From positions 1 through 64,000 of the forward strand of contig JABYQR010000146.1 in the NCBI GenBank assembly GCA_022592445.1: DNA of 64,000 bases, given 5' to 3'. A model generated the notes under the pieces. That model made no database searches. It was not told the DNA's origin and saw nothing but the letters and a program-made list of their open reading frames with translations. The stretch's first letter is position 1; each line of letters begins with the position of its first letter. Of this stretch, positions 19,701 to 31,782 are shown piece after piece. The position numbers were made by a program, and so were the translations under genes. Origin of the DNA: Cytidiella melzeri (taxonomy: Eukaryota > Basidiomycota > Agaricomycetes > Polyporales > Irpicaceae).

Positions 19701-21408
19701 CGATCCTCTGACCCTGCGAATCGAAAGAGGTGTTATGTTGTGGTCTAGTCTGAGAGAATATTTGAAAGGTGTTCTCGGCCATCATCTCCTGCAGAAATTT
19801 CATCGACATCTTCACCGCTGATAGTCAACATGCTACGTACGAGAATGACAGTTTCATCGAGCGAGTACTTGAGATTGGCCCCAATCTAGATCACCCATCA
19901 TGAAGACAATGGCTAAACTCCAGCTCGCCTCGAGAAATCTCACCTTCGACGGACAGAGCCGTTGCAGTAAAGGCTTGTATCCACATTTGCTATGTCTCCA
20001 AATGAGCTTGTCCAGCAAGTCAAGCGCAGGTTTCAGTCGTTTGGGGGTTTTGCAATTGCCGCGTGCCTGGTAGTATAAACGTCAGGATGTTTCGGAGTAG
20101 AGCACACGGTAGGTAGAATTCACCTTGATCTGTGCCTCTCGATCGTTATACTCTATGCTACAATGTCCATTCAAGCTGTCATCGAATGAGCTAGGGAGGT
20201 TGTATTGTCGAGGAAATATATGCTTTGACAGATGCCGTGCTGCTACTGCTTGTTTTCGCGGGTCAGGGCGGTGCTGCATGCGAGATGCATGTTGGATAGG
20301 AGAGAGATGGCTGAGTACATCTGAACACAGGCCTTAGTCACGTTTAATCGATTCCTGCGGATGACTGTTAGCCTTACGTCTTGAGGGAAAACCGACAACT
20401 ATCTTATTGGTGCGTGGGGAACGATCAGGGCGGCGGTAAAAGAGGCGAAGTCGGGGAATGTTGATTTGAACTGGGCTACCCGACATTCAGTGCATAGTGC
20501 GAAAATCATTCCAAATGTTGGACTGACCTCCGTTGTTGAGGTGGGATTGAAGCCTGTAGTACTGCTGAGACTACAGTGTGCGCATGTCGCAGACGTTTTT
20601 GTGCAGGCTCGTCTGGGTGATCCATCTGTTCCTTCCTCTTGAGCGCATGCCTGTGACAAGATATCTCGCCCAAATTGTGGCTCGAAACGGCAGAGTTGAC
20701 TAATTCTGATGGTACAGGCAAGTTTATCAGTGGCTCTCCTGTTATTTGACAGAGGCATTCGTTGGGGAGTTTGACGTATAGAGCAGTCTCTGTGAGTAGA
20801 TGTAGAATCACATCTACACCAAGTCTGTTCGAAGATCAGCAATACTACCTGATCAAATAAGCGGAGTACCCGCCTTTCATAAAGTGTATTCCACTCTTGA
20901 GACTGAAACGCGGTTACAGTGGTATTGAGGAAGTAATTTACCAAACCTCTATTGCTGCTGTTTCTCGAATTGTCCTGTCTCTCTGCCTAAGCAAGACGAG
21001 GCATGGCCTGCACCTGGAAAATAGCTCACCAATCTGTAGCCCGCTGTGAGCATGTTCTTAGTGGAGGATCTAGCTCGCAACATAGTGATCTGTCCTTGCT
21101 CTACGACCTGAACTCGAAAATCCTTTAGTGGTGACATACGTGCGATTCTCATTGCATACCTCTCGTAGATGCCCAACTGGAGCAGCAATCTGTAATTTCA
21201 ACGACCTTGGCTCCTTGAGACGGGTAGCCACCATAGTTTCGTCCAGGAACATACGATATTTCATTGTGTCAGTCTCGTGGGTGAGCGTGTCTCGCTGGTT
21301 CTCGTGGTTTTGGCCGGTGACACACGCGACATAATCGCGTAGAGTTTGCACAGCTGGATAATAGGCAAGAAGAATACCTTGAGTGATTTTCAAGGGAGCC
21401 TGATCCAT
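16772..21408 (-). CDS. TERT: Telomerase reverse transcriptase (TERT)
   Basis: The catalytic subunit of telomerase; it adds telomere repeats using the telomerase RNA. The N-terminal exons read I-L-L-A-Y-Y-P-A-V-Q-T-L-R-D-Y-V and N-M-L-T-A-G-Y-R-L, like TEN domains of fungal TERTs. The RNA-binding domain ends in the T motif F-Y-V-T-E-S-G (about 19021-19145). RT motifs 1/2 (F-A-F-V-R-L-L-P-K, R-P-I-V-N-L), A (L-Y-F-V-K-V-D-V; catalytic Asp codon 18524-18526), B' (G-I-P-Q-G-S-I-L-S), C (L-I-D-D-Y-M; Asp pair 17884-17889), D, and E (W-C-G-F) follow in order, with a C-terminal extension to the stop. Splice junctions are many and not all resolved; about 15-20 introns. All catalytic residues are present. 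The first ATG after a probable 5' UTR intron was taken as start. Confidence 0.93.
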
Positions 21409-21723
21409 ATTGGCCCTGTATCCGTGCACCTTGTATCAGTGCGTTAGGACTCGGAAAACAACATACCCATGGGGTGCCAACAGCGGCCTTGAGCAGGAGA
21501 CGCGGCGTGACGTGATTTCTGGCCTGCTTTTGTGACTTTTCGCGTTTAAGTAGTCACACTTAAATAGTCAATGCTCTAGCTTATCTAGCAGATGTCAAGC
21601 CTGCTCTCATAGATACGAAACTAGATACTATACACATTTCAAAGCGCGAAAAAGACAGCGACAGTTGGTACAGCGAACTTGATCGATAGCAGGGAGATCG
21701 GGAGTCGACTACTATACCAGTAC

Positions 21724-22677
21724 TTACGAGCTCGGGGCTTGTTTCTCACTTTTGTCGCGATTCAAGAAGCCTGGCAACGTGGAATTCAGCTACTAGAGGA
21801 CTTCCTGGTAGAGAATTTACTTACCTTTGAACTTCTGGTTATGCGCCTTCTCGCGTACTTTGTCGGCGGCTCGCAGTCTGGTCAACTCAGCCTGAATAAC
21901 TGGCCCGTCTACAATAATAGAGTGAGCACGTGCTGAAAGCACTACAGCAACTATTTGCCAACCTGCAGGGTCTTCCTTCAGCAGATCCTCCAAAATCTTC
22001 TCTGATTTTTCAAAGTAGCCCTGTTCTCCGAGACCCTTGGCTTTCCGGAAGAGAGCCTTTGAGTTTTTCGAGTTTTTCGCGAGAGCCTGATAAACACAAT
22101 GAATATTACACCACTGAGTCGGAAACTCTACTAGTGCAGACACTCATGCACACCTTATCTGCGGTTTCGACGGCACGTTTCCAGTTACCCTGCTTGATGT
22201 GACAAGCAGACATATTGGAGTAGATCTTGCTGAGCATCTCATCCCACTGCAAATAATGTCAGCTACGAGAATAGCGATTGTAATACTAGGCGTACCTCAG
22301 TCTTAGGTTTCGTGTCGGCATCCTCGTCTGCCCCGTTCGGTGTAGACTTCGTCATCGCCTGCTGCATATTCCTAAGGTAGGCCGTTCAGTTATCATCAAG
22401 CAGTAAGAATATGGCTACGCACTTCGTAATGCCGTTCAAGTACATTAGTGCCTGCAGAAGAATTAGTTATAGCTTGGTAGCAGCAAGTCAAAGACCAAAA
22501 ACCTCATGATACGATCTGAGAGCTGGCGCAGCACATGAGTCGTCATAAATCATCTTGTCTCAGAGCACTGCTGACTGTGTGGCGGACCATACCATTCACG
22601 ACTTCTCCGTTCTTGAATGCCAGATCGCCGGCATCTTTCTTCTCCTTCGCCACGGCAAGTTTGGCTTCGGTGTCCAT
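21724..22677 (-). CDS. TPR-repeat protein, co-chaperone/immunophilin-like
   Basis: Seven short exons encode a small tetratricopeptide-repeat protein. It starts M-D-T-E-A-K-L-A-V-A-K-E-K-K-D-A-G and continues with A-F-K-N-G-E (first TPR helix), Y-S-N-M-S-A-C-H (second TPR) and K-A-L-F-R-K-A-K-G (third TPR). The Asn, Lys and Arg placement resembles TPR clamps that hold the EEVD tails of Hsp70/Hsp90. It ends with a charged helix and K-F-K-G-F-L, as in the TPR tails of FKBP-type co-chaperones. No prolyl isomerase domain is present, so it is a stand-alone TPR protein. It is co-oriented with TERT downstream, and a 186-bp divergent promoter separates it from the next gene. Confidence 0.8.
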
Positions 22678-22863
22678 GCGTTATATGGTGTTGAGTGGGC
22701 AGTGGTAAGAGGCAGGTGTGCAGTGACAGTAAAGTCACGGTACAAAGCACAGGCTTGGGCGTCCAAGACAATTTAGGCAGGAAGTGATAGCCAGCGCCTG
22801 AACACACCTTCGACAACTCCCGAACCAACGAGAGCGACGAACGGCTTGCGCATACAAACTGTC

Positions 22864-23173
22864 ATGTCCTTGCTCACCAACATACTAGGATTCTCGCTCT
22901 TTGGACTGGCTGCTCGCTTTGGCCAGCTAGGAATTCAAAAACGTAACCTCTTTGACAGTAAGTCTGTCCTGTCTCATCCAGGATTAAACGTAGGTTCTGA
23001 CTGGCTGTGGCTTAACCATAGACCCTGGCGGGCACGCCATCGCAATGGGCGCGTTTGGTTTTGCTGGGTATTGGGCACACAAGTGGGACGAGAGAGCGGG
23101 CGAGCTGTTGGCGGCGAAGCGTGCACAAATAGCAGCTCGCAGACAAGCAGAGACAGTGCCGTCAGAGTCTTAA
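22864..23173 (+). CDS. 81-residue single-pass protein, possible mitochondrial complex I-type subunit
   Basis: Two exons (22864-22957, 23022-23173) join exactly to 81 codons. A start at ATG gives an N-terminal hydrophobic helix (L-L-T-N-I-L-G-F-S-L-F-G-L-A-A-R), then N-P-G-G-H, a second hydrophobic segment (A-M-G-A-F-G-F-A-G-Y-W-A-H-K-W) and a charged Ala/Arg-rich tail. The size and layout match small accessory subunits of inner-membrane complexes, but the exact family was not recognised with certainty. It shares a short divergent promoter with the TPR gene. Confidence 0.7.
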
Positions 23174-24475
23174 GCATGTCTTTGATTTTGTGAGCATACT
23201 CTCCGTATTTCCTTTAACATCGTATTGAGTAACCTGCCAGATTTCGTAAGGAGCATTCTCGCAATGTAGCCAGGAGGAGACAGACAAGCCTACACAGTAA
23301 TCGGCGAGAAGCGGATTGGGTGAATGCAAAACTTAGACCTGTCAACCTCTCTGCAATGAGGCAGCATATTCACGACAATGTACTTGGTCGATTTGAAATA
23401 CAGTGAAGAGAGGCTGCTTGCGCTGTACCGCACGTTCAGATTATCAGTGGAATTGTCACATGAAATCACTCCGTCGGGCACTGGCTTGTGCGTTGGAGAA
23501 TCAATAGTGCTTTCGTTCATTCACCTTCTTTGTTCTACCACAGTGTTCACCTTTGCACCCAGTGAGCGATAGAAAATCTAAACAAGAATACTATTCGTCG
23601 ATTGTTACCGAGAACAGTAGATGAAGCAGTACATCCAGATTCTACTGGTAAGTAAGCAAGACAGAAGCAACAGGGAAAACCAGACAAATATAGCACGTAG
23701 AAACCCAATGAGTGTGACGAATGAGCAGAGCAGCATTGCTCGCGACCGAAGAGGAAGAAGTGTGACCAGGGTCGTCCAGTTTACAAGGGTCCTCGCAAGC
23801 GAAACCCAGAAAGAAACAAAGGAATGGTATAAATGAATGTACAGGATCGCTGGTGGAAGGGGGAAAGCGAACGTGGTGGCCACTGGAAAAGTAGAACCGC
23901 GGTTTGTGCAGTGTGTTGTGTAGGGTAGACGAGGAAGTCGAGTTGGTACTGCAGGTTGGGATAGTGTGGCAAGAAAGTACAAGGTGTACAATGATGGTGG
24001 TACAGCGGCGCAGGCCGCGATAAATGAGTGTGGAGACTGTTATACAGTCGACAATCTGTAAGCGGAGAGGATGGACTTGAAGCTGTCAATATATACATTC
24101 CGGTGAAAGGCGAAGCGAAAGCCGATAGCCTATCGGCCGATCCTGAAGCAAGGAATCGAGGCGAAGGAGAGTGGTCGACAGGTGATATAACAACTGTTGC
24201 GAAGTTAATGATAAGGTGTTGGTATTGGTGTGAAGAGGGTGATCAAATTGGGTCCAATGCGAGGATGAAGGTATTGATGGTAGCGAAATGTCTCTTGAGG
24301 GTCATCGTATGAGAGATGAAGCAAATCCAGTGATACAAGGATGGCGGTCACTGGCCAATGTCGGCAGAAAACCACGATGATGAGTATGATGATGAATGCT
24401 CGATAATAATGATGCGTTCTTGAATTGCGTCGAGGCTCGATACAAAGGCAGTTTCGTCACGGCCGCGCAACTCCA
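23174..24475. other. Intergenic region between a + gene and the convergent - gene
   Basis: No convincing coding sequence. Pyrimidine- and purine-rich strings occur around 23600-24350 and probably include 3' untranslated sequence of the following minus-strand gene. Confidence 0.5.
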
Positions 24476-26159
24476 TCAGTGCATCTGGAACGCACTTCCG
24501 AGACCGGAACCAGAGGCCCCAACACTTTCACCGGGAGCTGCGGCGACCGTACCAAACGAAATTTTGCGTGCCAGCGACGTTCGAGGGAGTGGAGCGGTGG
24601 GCCGACTGCGGCGAGTAACCTTAGCAGGAGACTGCGCGGTGGCAGACGGGATATGTGACATGTTGTAAGGGCTGATGTCCATAGGCGAGTGGACGGGAGA
24701 ATCAAAAGCTTGATAGATATCGTGACGAGAGACGCGGAGTCTGTGGGAAGCACGGACGACAGCAGGGGGTTCTGCGTTAGGCTGTGGAGTGGGAAGCTCG
24801 CCACCGAGAATGCTGGGATTGCGCTGCAGGTTGGCCCTTAGTCTAGAGGTCGTCTTCTCTGCAGGACCAGGGGTAGCAGGTTTGATACGGTTTGGAGCCA
24901 GGATGCTGATAGCCTTAGGCCGAGCCATTTGCTTACCCGCGGGCGGTACCACCCTCGGGGACGCGATGGGAGATGCTGGCGCAGGAGAAGACAACTTCCT
25001 CCGAGCCCTTTTTATCGTCCTAGCCCGCACCTTCTCTTCCTCGTCAGAAGAAGTAGCATCTGAGGCCTTCGCATCGAAATCAATGCTCATGGCGACAGAT
25101 TCCAAGCTGTTGCGAGAGCTGTTTCCGTATGAAGGGGCACGTTTCAGTCCTCGCGGCGAAAAGGAAGATCCAGCAAAGGTATCGGAACGTCTGATACGTC
25201 GCAATGCCATCAGAATGGGCTGATCAGATGCGGTACTTGACAAAGATGACGTGGATCTTCTGTCTTGGTTGTTCACGGAAGAAATACCTGAGTTGAGGGT
25301 CGAAGAGCTGGAAGTCGACGGGTTAAGAGATAGAGGCCGTCGCACCGGCGAGGGAGATCGAGCATGTGGCTTAGGAGGGCTGATGAGTATGCGATCTGTC
25401 TTTTGCAAGCGACGGGAAAGACTGTGACAACGATGAGCAACAATCACAGGCTAAGGTCGTGTCACGTACCGAGTGATGTTCACGTTGTCTTTCAGGGCAG
25501 GTTTGGCTGGCTGTATGAAGTCCATGCTGGACTGTCTGCGAAGTGGGCGCTTGACGTTGATATTCGCGGTAGGGTGTAGCGGGACATCCGTCCCACTGCC
25601 TTCCTCCGCAATCGTATCGCTGCCAGAACCGTCATGAGCGTCCTGTGCACGCATACGACCTAGCTCAACGATCTTGGCACGTGTTGCACGCAGCGAATGC
25701 GGCCAGTCGTTGCCTTTGGCTTCTGAGACGCGTCGAGCGATCTTGTCAAGGAGGTTAGATGGCGGTACTGAGCCGTAGAATGGCGTCAGAAGATGGGCAG
25801 GCAGGTTGTCGAGAGTCTGAGCGAGGCACGAGCAGAATAAGAGAAAAACGACGCGTTCATTAGTGCCCAACCCGCGGGATGGTGCGTATGACGCGACTTA
25901 CTCTGCTCAAGAATCGTATCTGCTCTGGCTTCCACTCAAGCTCCATATCCTCCAAAGCATCAAAATTCGAGCTATTCCAACTGTCTGTGCTGTAGCGGTT
26001 CTTGTTGACTGTGAAGAGCGGAAGTGGTTCAACGCGTTTGGTTGGCGTGTGGGGGGCAGATCCGGAAGAAAGCAGAGCGTTCATTTCGCGCATGCGAGGA
26101 GCAGGAGGAATTGCCAGAGCAGGGAGCGGCGCGACGGCCGCAGACGGCCGTCTGTGCAT
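24476..26159 (-). CDS. Conserved disordered protein, function unknown
   Basis: Three exons with canonical junctions (GTAAGT...CAG and GTACGT...CAG). The conserved-looking part is N-terminal: D-M-E-L-E-W-K-P-E-Q-I-R-F-L-S-R, L-P-A-H-L-L-T-P-F-Y-G-S-V-P-P-S and A-K-G-N-D-W-P-H-S-L, which reads as a short folded helical domain. The rest is Ser/Pro/Arg-rich and disordered, with proline-directed sites and a basic patch (R-A-R-R-K-L). The start is the ATG of M-H-R-R-P-S. No family was recognised; a signalling or nuclear role would be a guess. Confidence 0.7.
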
Positions 26160-26907
26160 GATTGTCCTTGGGATTGTAGCGAGCGACTTGGAGAACAGGC
26201 GAGTTGTATCGTAAAGGACAACAATGGGAGAGAGCAAGCCAGTAAGCCAGCGCCCCAAAATCAGAAACAATCACACACGTGTGACATTTAGGGCAGGCCC
26301 AATCGTGTAGGCGCTCCAATCTGTTCCGGCGCCGCTTGAAAGTCATAGTAGCCACCGACGCGTCGGCCAACGCGACTGCAGTGCCGGAGAACGTGTTACT
26401 CGTCATTAGTTTCTCTCAGAGAATGAGTAATAGGGGGGAGAATTGCATCTTACCTCGCGTGCGTGTTTCCTGCCTGGGACTGCCTGTCGGCCTATGTAGC
26501 TAACCGCGGCGCGTGCGTTGCTGTTGCCGATGGCCTGAGCACTAATAATATTGAGTAAGGCTGCGGACTCTAGAGGATGCTGCATCGCGTGCAAGAGGTC
26601 GAGCATTGTGGCCGATGCATTGTGAGGGACATGGTGGTTGTGAAGTGTGAGCAGGAATAAATTTCGCGGATGACCGCATTTCGGACAAGTAAGGTAAACA
26701 TCATGTGTAGTTGACAAGTCGTGTGAATAGCAACCTGATATCAACGTTCTATACGTAATGCATGGCCAGCGGTGTTCGTTCACGTTATTGCGGAGGAGTC
26801 TATTCCAGAACCGAGAGAGGGCAAGACAGGAGAGAAATGAGGGACTGTTTGTACAAGACCCCAGTGATAACGGTCAGAGAAGTTACATGTCACACCACTG
26901 GATGTCA
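26160..26907. other. Intergenic region, no gene seen
   Basis: Promoter side of the preceding minus-strand gene and 3' side of the next one. Open frames here are short and unsupported by splice patterns. Confidence 0.45.
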
Positions 26908-28352
26908 TTAGAAGCCAGGAGTGCCGGGAGCATTGCTGATTCCGTGGCCTTCACTAGCAGTGCCAGCTCCGGCGGGCTGCGTAAGCCTCGCAAAGGCCTT
27001 CACGATGAGAGCAGTGTAGGCACCCACAAAGATGACAGTCGAGGCCACGGCCCATATGATGACGACGCACAGATGCTCGTATTCCTTCGACCCGGGCACT
27101 GGCTCCAATGTCTCGCATAGCAGATATGCAACGCGATAAGCAACGAACGTGATGGACGATCTGTACGGTGCATCATCAGTTGTTGATTCACTTAGGGTTG
27201 TACAATGTATCACATACAACATCAGCATCTTCTTGGGGGCATTTTGAATGCGGGGGACGCTCAGCCATGCACTATGAGGAATTCGTCGCACATTCTAGGC
27301 AAAAGGTCAGCATCTCTAAGAATAAATTTTTTTCAAAAGATAAACACCACACTGACCTCAAAGAATGTGAACGTCTCCTTTTCTGAGCAGGCAATCAAGC
27401 ACAATGTGTGCGTGATGATGTGCAGGAGGAATATGGACGACAAAGCACCCACGGCGCTCACCACTCCAAAGGCCTGCGGCGCAAGGCCAACACCTCCCAA
27501 CTGTGCCTCAACGTTGAGATGTACAATGACAGCACTACAAGGTAGGTTTGGTGCTGATCTCGAAGTCATATACTGGACACTCACACTAAGACTGCCAAGG
27601 CGCAGTACTGCCAATTTATCGCTGCCATCGCGAATTGACGGAGATTAGCTTGCATTGGAGCACAGCTTGTTACATCACGAGGGATGGACTGCATTGCTGG
27701 CCCGGGGTGGAGAGTAAAAATCACGATGAAGGACACGATGATCAGCACAGCGATCATCCAAATGGCGAGGACGAGGGCGTCCATGCTGTAGGTCGACGTA
27801 GTCTGAGAATGAATGGAGGTCAGCGTTGTGCGTAGAACAGCCGATACCACTACTTACTGCTGAATGTACCTGTAAAAGGTGGAGGGGAGGTAGAAAGAGA
27901 GAGAGGTTAAGCCCTGAAGGTATATATTGAAGTGCGAAGAGGGTCCTTGTTGTGTAGTGCTTTGAACCATGACAGACATACCTAACCTGAAGCCTTTGGA
28001 TGAAGCTGTGTACCCAGTTCCATACTAACCAGGTGATGGTGTACTTCCAGTGGGATACCAAGCACTGCACATGTGACTGAACCACAAACAAATGGTAGTG
28101 CATTTGGAACAGGAGTACAGCCACAAAGATGCCGGAGACACATAGGAATAAGCACGACCTATTGTGGTCTGGCGGAGAGTACAGCTTTTGGGGCGATGAG
28201 GAAGGTGATGTATTCCAAGTACAACAAAACGCAGTGCCTTGGGAGAACTTCGATAACACTAGGACAGAGAGTATATGTGTCAGCTGGGCTGTACATCTGA
28301 AGTGAGATGAATACGAGTGTAAGATGAAACCACACACCGCGTAGTTTAGCAC
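26908..28352 (-). CDS. Multi-pass membrane protein, Agaricomycete type (exons partly unresolved)
   Basis: Several exons encode hydrophobic helices: I-E-V-L-P-R-H-C-V-L-L-Y-L-E-Y-I, W-K-Y-T-I-T-W-L-V-W-N-W, M-D-A-L-V-L-A-I-W-M-I-A-V-L-I-I-V, and in the last exon H-L-C-V-V-I-I-W-A-V-A-S-T-V-I-F. Junctions near the 3' end are clear (GAG|gtcagt...cctag|AAT); 5' exons are not all fixed. The last exon carries R-I-Q-N-A-P-K-K and F-V-A-Y-R-V-A-Y-L-L-C-E-T, echoed in the gene at 38224-39527, so the two may be paralogues. Function unknown. Confidence 0.55.
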
Positions 28353-28691
28353 AGGACTTGCCCAGTGGCAGTGCCCACCCTCAGTGGAAGAAGTAACACA
28401 GCCGCGGTCGCCTTCAGCCTTGCAAGCAGTCTAGCCGGGGTCCTGTGCACCGGGACCCGTGATACCCCTCAGCGCGACAGCATCTGGCTTGCCCACAACA
28501 CCTCGACTGGACGCATTCCAAGGTGAAATTCTTTCTTCAGCTCCATAGGGCTCATGAGATCAATATTTCCGATTTTGCTATGCCATCTCTATATAACCAC
28601 TTCGACACCGTGAGTCAGACCGCATCCCAATCATCATTCCTACGCCTGCAGAGAGCAGTGATAAATTCACGGTGCTCCCCACTTCACAACA

Positions 28692-30040
28692 ATGGACGCT
28701 CAAACAACTCTGCTTCCGGCTGCTGGTGACGGATGGCTCTTTGACGGAGTACTCCCTGGCAAAGGTACGTGGTTGCGTTTTACTAGGACTCGTCATCAGC
28801 GACTGACTACGCATTGCTTTTTACATAACCTGCAGCAAGGGCTATCCTGATGGAATCCAAAGACACTGGCTCTCATGAGCTCTGCGAGCCTTTGAATTGG
28901 ACCCCTTACGACGACGCCAATATACACGACGGTAATGCGCGGGATGTTCGGACCTCGTCGTCTCTGCACTATCAGTGCCTGGACTCAATAGTGTTCTCCT
29001 CGTTCGTGCTCATCAGGTGAAGCATATTTCGCTGAAGAAAATTTTATTACTCATACTCTGCTCAGTCCGTTATGTGCGATGACGCAAATACCCATTGTCA
29101 CAGCTTGCCCAGTCCTTAGAGCTGGCAGCATTGTAGCCTGTCTTTTGTGCTTTACCGCCTTCCTGAACGCCACTATAATACGACTTCGCCTCAAGCTCGC
29201 GGCATATCGAAGCAGAGCTGCTACTCTTACCAAGGTTATTCCTTACGACGCCTTTCACTTGCGATGACTCAAATCAAATGGCAGTGTGTCTTCACTCGAA
29301 GGCATAGTCTACCCGCCTCTTCCGTCCCGCTTCTGTTGCTTTCTAGGTGAGTGTCACTCCCTATTGGAGTTCTCAGAGCAGAATTGAATACAACAAATTG
29401 ATAGCACAATCATTCTATTCGTGTTTGTAATGCTAGGATATTCCTGGCATCTGGGGCTGCAAGTACCGACAAATCAAGCAAAGCTACCCTGGGGTACAAT
29501 GGAGAAGATTTGCACTGGCTTCGCTGCCTTTATTGCAATTGCGTATACGTGCTGCACTCTTGGGGCAAGCTTCATGTCTGAACATGAAGACTCCTTGGCG
29601 TCGGAAAAAGAGGCAGTTTGCGACTACAGCACATGAATTTGGACAGTACGTCTCCTTGCGTTTTGTTCACATTGAGGAAGTCTGACGCATCAAGTTACCT
29701 GAAAAGTGGCTTCCTATCAAATTGGTCCACCGCGTAACAATGCAATCGCCAATCCACAGATTCCATCAAGCTTCACAATATTGGTTTTTCCTGCGTCCTA
29801 ATTATTTGTCTCTCCGTTATTTGCTCCATGCTACTGCTTCGAACTCGAACGATACTGGCCACCATATACCATCTTGCACAAAACCACGGTGCCGACACTA
29901 CTATTTGATTGCAGTGCAGTCTCCTTCACGATCCTGGCAATACATGCTGGACATGCCTGCACCGTGCTCAGGAAGACTACAATGTACCTATACATGTATG
30001 CTACACTTTCTTGATATCTTACTATCATCGTTCTCAATGT
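28692..30040 (+). CDS. Multi-pass membrane protein (exons partly unresolved)
   Basis: The first exon, from ATG in a good context, reads M-D-A-Q-T-T-L-L-P-A-A-G-D-G-W. It joins through a GTACGT...GCAG intron to C-E-P-L-N-W-T-P-Y-D-D-A and then to hydrophobic segments (G-S-I-V-A-C-L-L-C-F-T-A-F-L-N-A; F-A-A-F-I-A-I-A-Y-T-C-C-T-L). A further exon (L-L-F-D-C-S-A-V-S-F-T-I-L-A) probably belongs to the same gene. Middle junctions are uncertain, so the end is approximate. The type is common in Agaricomycetes; function unknown. Confidence 0.5.
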
Positions 30041-30257
30041 TAGTGTTCTGAGTCTGTTATACTGCGTAATTGTAGTGAGCTCAGGCTCATCCTAGTGACC
30101 CTGTCAGGGAACGTACGACGAAGTAGCTTTCCCTCGCTTTCATATTAGGTAGTATACTGACTTTTGACCGAAGTCTCTGATTGGGTCGCGGGAAACCCAA
30201 TGGCCGGCGCCATTTCTCACATGCCGATGTCAAAGTCGACCATTGACGTCCACCACC

Positions 30258-31657
30258 ATGGTTTTGCGAGTTGGCTACGGCAAGTACTCTCAACGCGAAA
30301 AGAACCTCGCCGACTTGATCTGTTTCATCTCTAGTGCGTGAACATTTCTCGTCGCCTTTACTGCAGTATGCAGAGGCAGATCAAGGCAAGACATTCGTCC
30401 TTGTCGAATGCCCAAGTACGTCGGCCCATATTTAAAGTTACCTGGACTCTAAAGTATATTTCTACAGGTGGGACGGGTCAATTGATTGGTCGTCTGCAGG
30501 ATAACCAGATCGATGTTGCGATGTAAGAGCGTACGCGACAACCCCGGGTGAAAGTACTGTATTCATTTGCGACGCTTTCTCTGACTAGTGCTCTCACCGA
30601 CCCCTTGATTGCGGGCATCGCTAAAGGATCCGACGCATACAAGCTCGTAGGGAGCTACGTGGAGACACCGCTAAACTGGTAGTATGCCTGAGCACTCGGC
30701 GGAGACAAGTTGTTGACATGGGTATACGATAACCAGGGCAGTCATAACGGGAAAAGAATCCAAGTACCACTCAATTTCTGACTTGCGTGATACCACTATC
30801 GGTATCTCGCGTATTGGCAGGTGACATGAGCTCTTGGTGTTCATTACTTGTTGCGGCTGACAATGCATTCACCTACAGTGGAAGTCAGACCATGGCATAT
30901 GTTATGGCCCTGCAGCAGAAATGGCCTACGGAGAATCTGAAATTCCAAAGCAAGTTGTTTTATTCACGCATACGTTTAAATGTATGCTCACCCATTCGGT
31001 ACACAGTCAACAATGATATCCGCGGACTCATCGACTCCGTGAACGACAACTCTACTAGCGCATTCATGTGGGAGTGGTTCACCACGAAGCCCTACCAGGA
31101 CTCAGGCGAAGTCAGATTCGTACGCAATACCGTCTCTTCTGTGCTCCGCATCACGCGTACTTACGCGCATATAGATTGGGTCTGTACCCACTCCCTGGCC
31201 GTCCTGGATGATCGCGGCCTCTACCGACCCAGAACGTGCACCGAACAACGCTTTGAGTACGTTTCTGTATGACCTTACAACTTATGTCCGAGCCTTCGAC
31301 TCGGATGAGAAACGCGCGAAAGACGACGTGGAGTTCATCAAGGAGAAATTCGGCTATCCTGAGGAAGACGTTGTGGTATTTGTGTCTTTCCTCCTGGGAA
31401 TGACCAGTCTGGATCATATTGATATTCATCGTTTTACTAGGCGTGGCTAAAGACAGTGAAGTACCCTGCGGACTGTGCCAAAATCTCTAGCAAAGTTTTG
31501 GCTGATACTCTCAGGTGCGTTATCATCAGCTCGCTCGGGCGGCTCTGCCTGATACCAGTATAGTGTCTTGGAGCAGGCTGGTTTCGTCAAGAAGCCCGAG
31601 GCTGGCTTTGATTTGCAGACCTTTGTGAACCCTGCGGTCGCCGTAAAGGAAGATTAG
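30258..31657 (+). CDS. Ca3427-like periplasmic-binding-fold (PBP type II) protein
   Basis: The product fits the fungal family related to Candida albicans Ca3427, a two-lobed PBP-like fold resembling NMT1/THI5 and SsuA proteins. Signs: M-V-L-R-V-G-Y-V, H-F-S-S-P-L, E-C-P-S-G-T-G-Q-L-I, I-D-V-A-I-A-L-T-D-P-L, G-S-Y-V-E-T-P-L-N-W, I-G-I-S-R-I-G-S-G-S-Q-T-M, and F-M-W-E-W-F-T-T-K-P. No signal peptide, so it is probably cytosolic or mitochondrial; the ligand is unknown. About eight exons. Two introns appear to use GC donors (GCAAGT at 30280 and at 30950). The second is 57 nt, in frame and free of stops, so it could also be retained. Confidence 0.85.
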
Positions 31658-31782
31658 TGAGGATAGAAATACCTGTATCATTCAAGCAAGGAGAAAGAAC
31701 ATGTAGCATACAACGGAAGTACAAAGAATCGGTACGGCCACAAGCCAAGGTATACCATAACACCACAATCGTAACACACGCG

